Origin: Paenibacillus sp.
Lineage (GTDB): Bacteria > Bacillota > Bacilli > Paenibacillales > Paenibacillaceae
Direction of reading: 5' to 3'
Assembly: GCA_003529225.1 (NCBI GenBank)
Contig: DOJM01000330.1
Location: 13,408 to 20,354 of the forward strand
DNA: 6,947 nucleotides
Both the position numbers and the translations under genes were made by a program. This document shows, in pieces, positions 5,846-6,947 of this stretch (position 1 is its first letter; the number at the start of each line of letters is the position of its first letter). The notes under the pieces are model-generated. The model saw nothing but the letters and a program-made list of their open reading frames with translations, was not told the origin of the DNA and ran no database searches.

Positions 5846-6827
5846 TATGCTTCCGCTAATCCGTAATGAATGTTTAAAAATCATAAAAAAGAAACGGTTT
5901 TATGTTATACTGCTGATTCTGATTGTACTGGTGCCTATGTTCACCTACGCTCAAATGCGCTCAGCTGAGCGTAGCCGAGATAAATTCAACTCCGATTGGC
6001 GCCTGGAGATTCAGCAGCAGATCATTGATAATCAAAATTCTTTGGGTAGCGACCGAATTCCAGAGGAATGGAAGACTTATCGGCGAATATTTGTACAGCA
6101 GCTTCAGTACTACCTTCACCATGATGTGAATCCGAACGAGCCAAGTGGCGTTACCTTTACCCGTGAGTTTATGGATAATTCCGTTACTTTATTTATTCCG
6201 CTACTCATTATGGCGGTAGCCTCGGATTTAGTTTCTGCGGAGCGAACTACAGGGACGATCAAAATGCTGCTGACAAGGCCAGTTAAGCGTTGGAAAGTTT
6301 TGTTTAGCAAATTAGCGGCTCTGCTTATGTTTGTCTCGCTTATTGTGTTTTCCACCTTTGTGATCAGCTACCTTATCTCTGGTCTTGCTTTTGGATATAA
6401 GGGCTTTAATATCCCTGTCTTTACAGGCTTTAAGATCAGTGGAGACTCGGTGGATATGTCTACTGTGCATGCAGTTCCACAGTGGAAATATATGCTTATG
6501 CAAGGTGGATTGGTCTGGTTCGTAAGTGTCGTAGTTGCCCTGCTTGCTTTTATGATCTCTGTACTTGTAAGGAGCACTGCTGCTAGTATAGTGGTCATGA
6601 TGGCAGCGCTGATCGCTGGAAATATTCTGACTAATATGGCCTCAGCCTGGACAACAGCGAAATATTTATTTATGGTAAATCTTGGACTGACCGGTTATTT
6701 GTCAGGAACTCCCGCACCCATAGAGGGGATGTCCTTGTCATTTTCCATGGCTGTACTGGCTGTATGGGGGGCTGCTTCGGTGATCATTTCATTCGCCGTC
6801 TTTACGAAAAGGGATATTTTGAATTAG
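5838..6827 (+). CDS. ABC-2 type exporter permease
   Basis: The membrane half of the exporter, 329 residues from the preferred TTG start at 5838. GGAGG (5824-5828) lies 9 nt upstream of this TTG; the GTG at 5829 overlaps the ribosome site and ATG 5847 is too far from it. The gene therefore overlaps the ATPase gene by 8 bases, implying translational coupling. About six membrane helices are visible near residues 21-38, 115-132, 158-186, 218-245, 247-266 and 300-322. A large hydrophilic loop of about 75 residues after helix 1 should be outside the cell. Between helices 2 and 3 is the cytoplasmic segment SAERTTGTIKMLLTRPVKRW, the typical ABC-2 coupling region contacting the ATPase. The C-terminus TKRDILN is also typical. 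Full length, no sign of damage. The family covers antibiotic and unknown-substrate exporters; the substrate is not predictable. Confidence 0.93.
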   Translation: MNNMLPLIRNECLKIIKKKRFYVILLILIVLVPMFTYAQMRSAERSRDKFNSDWRLEIQQQIIDNQNSLGSDRIPEEWKTYRRIFVQQLQYYLHHDVNPNEPSGVTFTREFMDNSVTLFIPLLIMAVASDLVSAERTTGTIKMLLTRPVKRWKVLFSKLAALLMFVSLIVFSTFVISYLISGLAFGYKGFNIPVFTGFKISGDSVDMSTVHAVPQWKYMLMQGGLVWFVSVVVALLAFMISVLVRSTAASIVVMMAALIAGNILTNMASAWTTAKYLFMVNLGLTGYLSGTPAPIEGMSLSFSMAVLAVWGAASVIISFAVFTKRDILN

Positions 6828-6865
6828 AATGTACAAAGTGACGAAAACGTTTGTTTGCATTTCTA

Positions 6866-6918
6866 GAGATATAAGAAAGTATAAGTTTTGCACTTATACT
6901 GTATGTCTTATATTTCTC
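6866..6918. repeat. Long imperfect inverted repeat at the right edge, possible control region of the next gene
   Basis: The inner arms AGTATAAGT (6878-6886) and ACTTATACT (6892-6900) are exact reverse complements around TTTGC. Outside them TATAAGA (6870-6876) matches TCTTATA (6906-6912), with one unpaired base on the left and five on the right. GAGA (6866-6869) and TCTC (6915-6918) extend it further. No T-run follows, so it is not a standard terminator for the permease gene. AT-rich boxes such as TATACT (6895-6900) and TATATT (6910-6915 region) could be -10 elements, which would make this a promoter-operator for a gene beyond the window; AAGGA at the very end might be its ribosome site. Confidence 0.55.
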
Positions 6919-6947
6919 GCTTAAAGGCTTACCGTCTTTATAAGGAC

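Noticed and set aside
6842..6855. cre (CcpA) site around AAAACGTTT after the permease gene
   Set aside because: It fails at three fixed positions of the cre consensus, and it lies at the 3' end of the operon.
1..6947. CRISPR array, transposase, integrase, attachment site, rRNA or tRNA
   Set aside because: None is visible on either strand; all five supported genes are intact chromosomal-type genes without mobile-element hallmarks.

Overview
The window looks like chromosomal DNA of a low-to-moderate G+C Gram-positive bacterium (Bacillota), most probably Paenibacillus. The evidence is strong purine-rich ribosome binding sites (AAAGGGGAG, AAAGAGGAG, GGAGGG), at least two likely TTG start codons, rho-independent terminators with long stems and T-runs, and gene families common in Paenibacillus: a WG-repeat protein with an RsiV-like C-terminus, a secreted CAP-domain protein and a membrane-anchored SGNH hydrolase. 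The genus is an inference from style and families. All five convincing genes lie on the + strand.

Layout. Positions 1-691 hold no convincing protein gene. This stretch is compositionally odd: bases 1-240 are G-rich relative to C on the + strand, while bases ~280-660 are strongly C-rich and G-poor, and the switch coincides with a 17-bp palindrome. Next is a ~654-residue WG-repeat protein with a DUF4163/DUF3298-like C-terminus (692-2656), closed by a strong terminator (2682-2716). A separate unit follows: an extended -10 promoter with a palindrome just downstream, a secreted 251-residue YkwD-like CAP protein (2915-3670) and a second strong terminator (3694-3729). The last unit begins with a membrane-anchored SGNH/GDSL hydrolase (3926-4756). 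About 108 bp later, with no terminator visible between them, comes an ABC-2 type exporter: ATPase (4865-5845) and permease (5838-6827), which overlap and are translationally coupled. The window ends in a long imperfect inverted repeat (6866-6918) that probably belongs to the control region of the next gene, which lies outside the window.

How the genes may work together. Three products act at or outside the membrane (CAP protein, SGNH hydrolase, ABC exporter), and the WG/DUF3298 protein carries a domain related to the lysozyme-binding part of the anti-sigma factor RsiV. A cell-envelope theme is reasonable, but terminators divide the genes into at least three transcription units. Only the ATPase-permease pair is firmly a functional unit; co-transcription of the SGNH hydrolase with it is plausible.

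I found no clear new multi-gene system. The parts that deserve a second look are the skewed non-coding region at the left end, the WG-repeat/RsiV-like fusion without a visible export signal, and the inverted repeats upstream of the CAP gene and at the right end.
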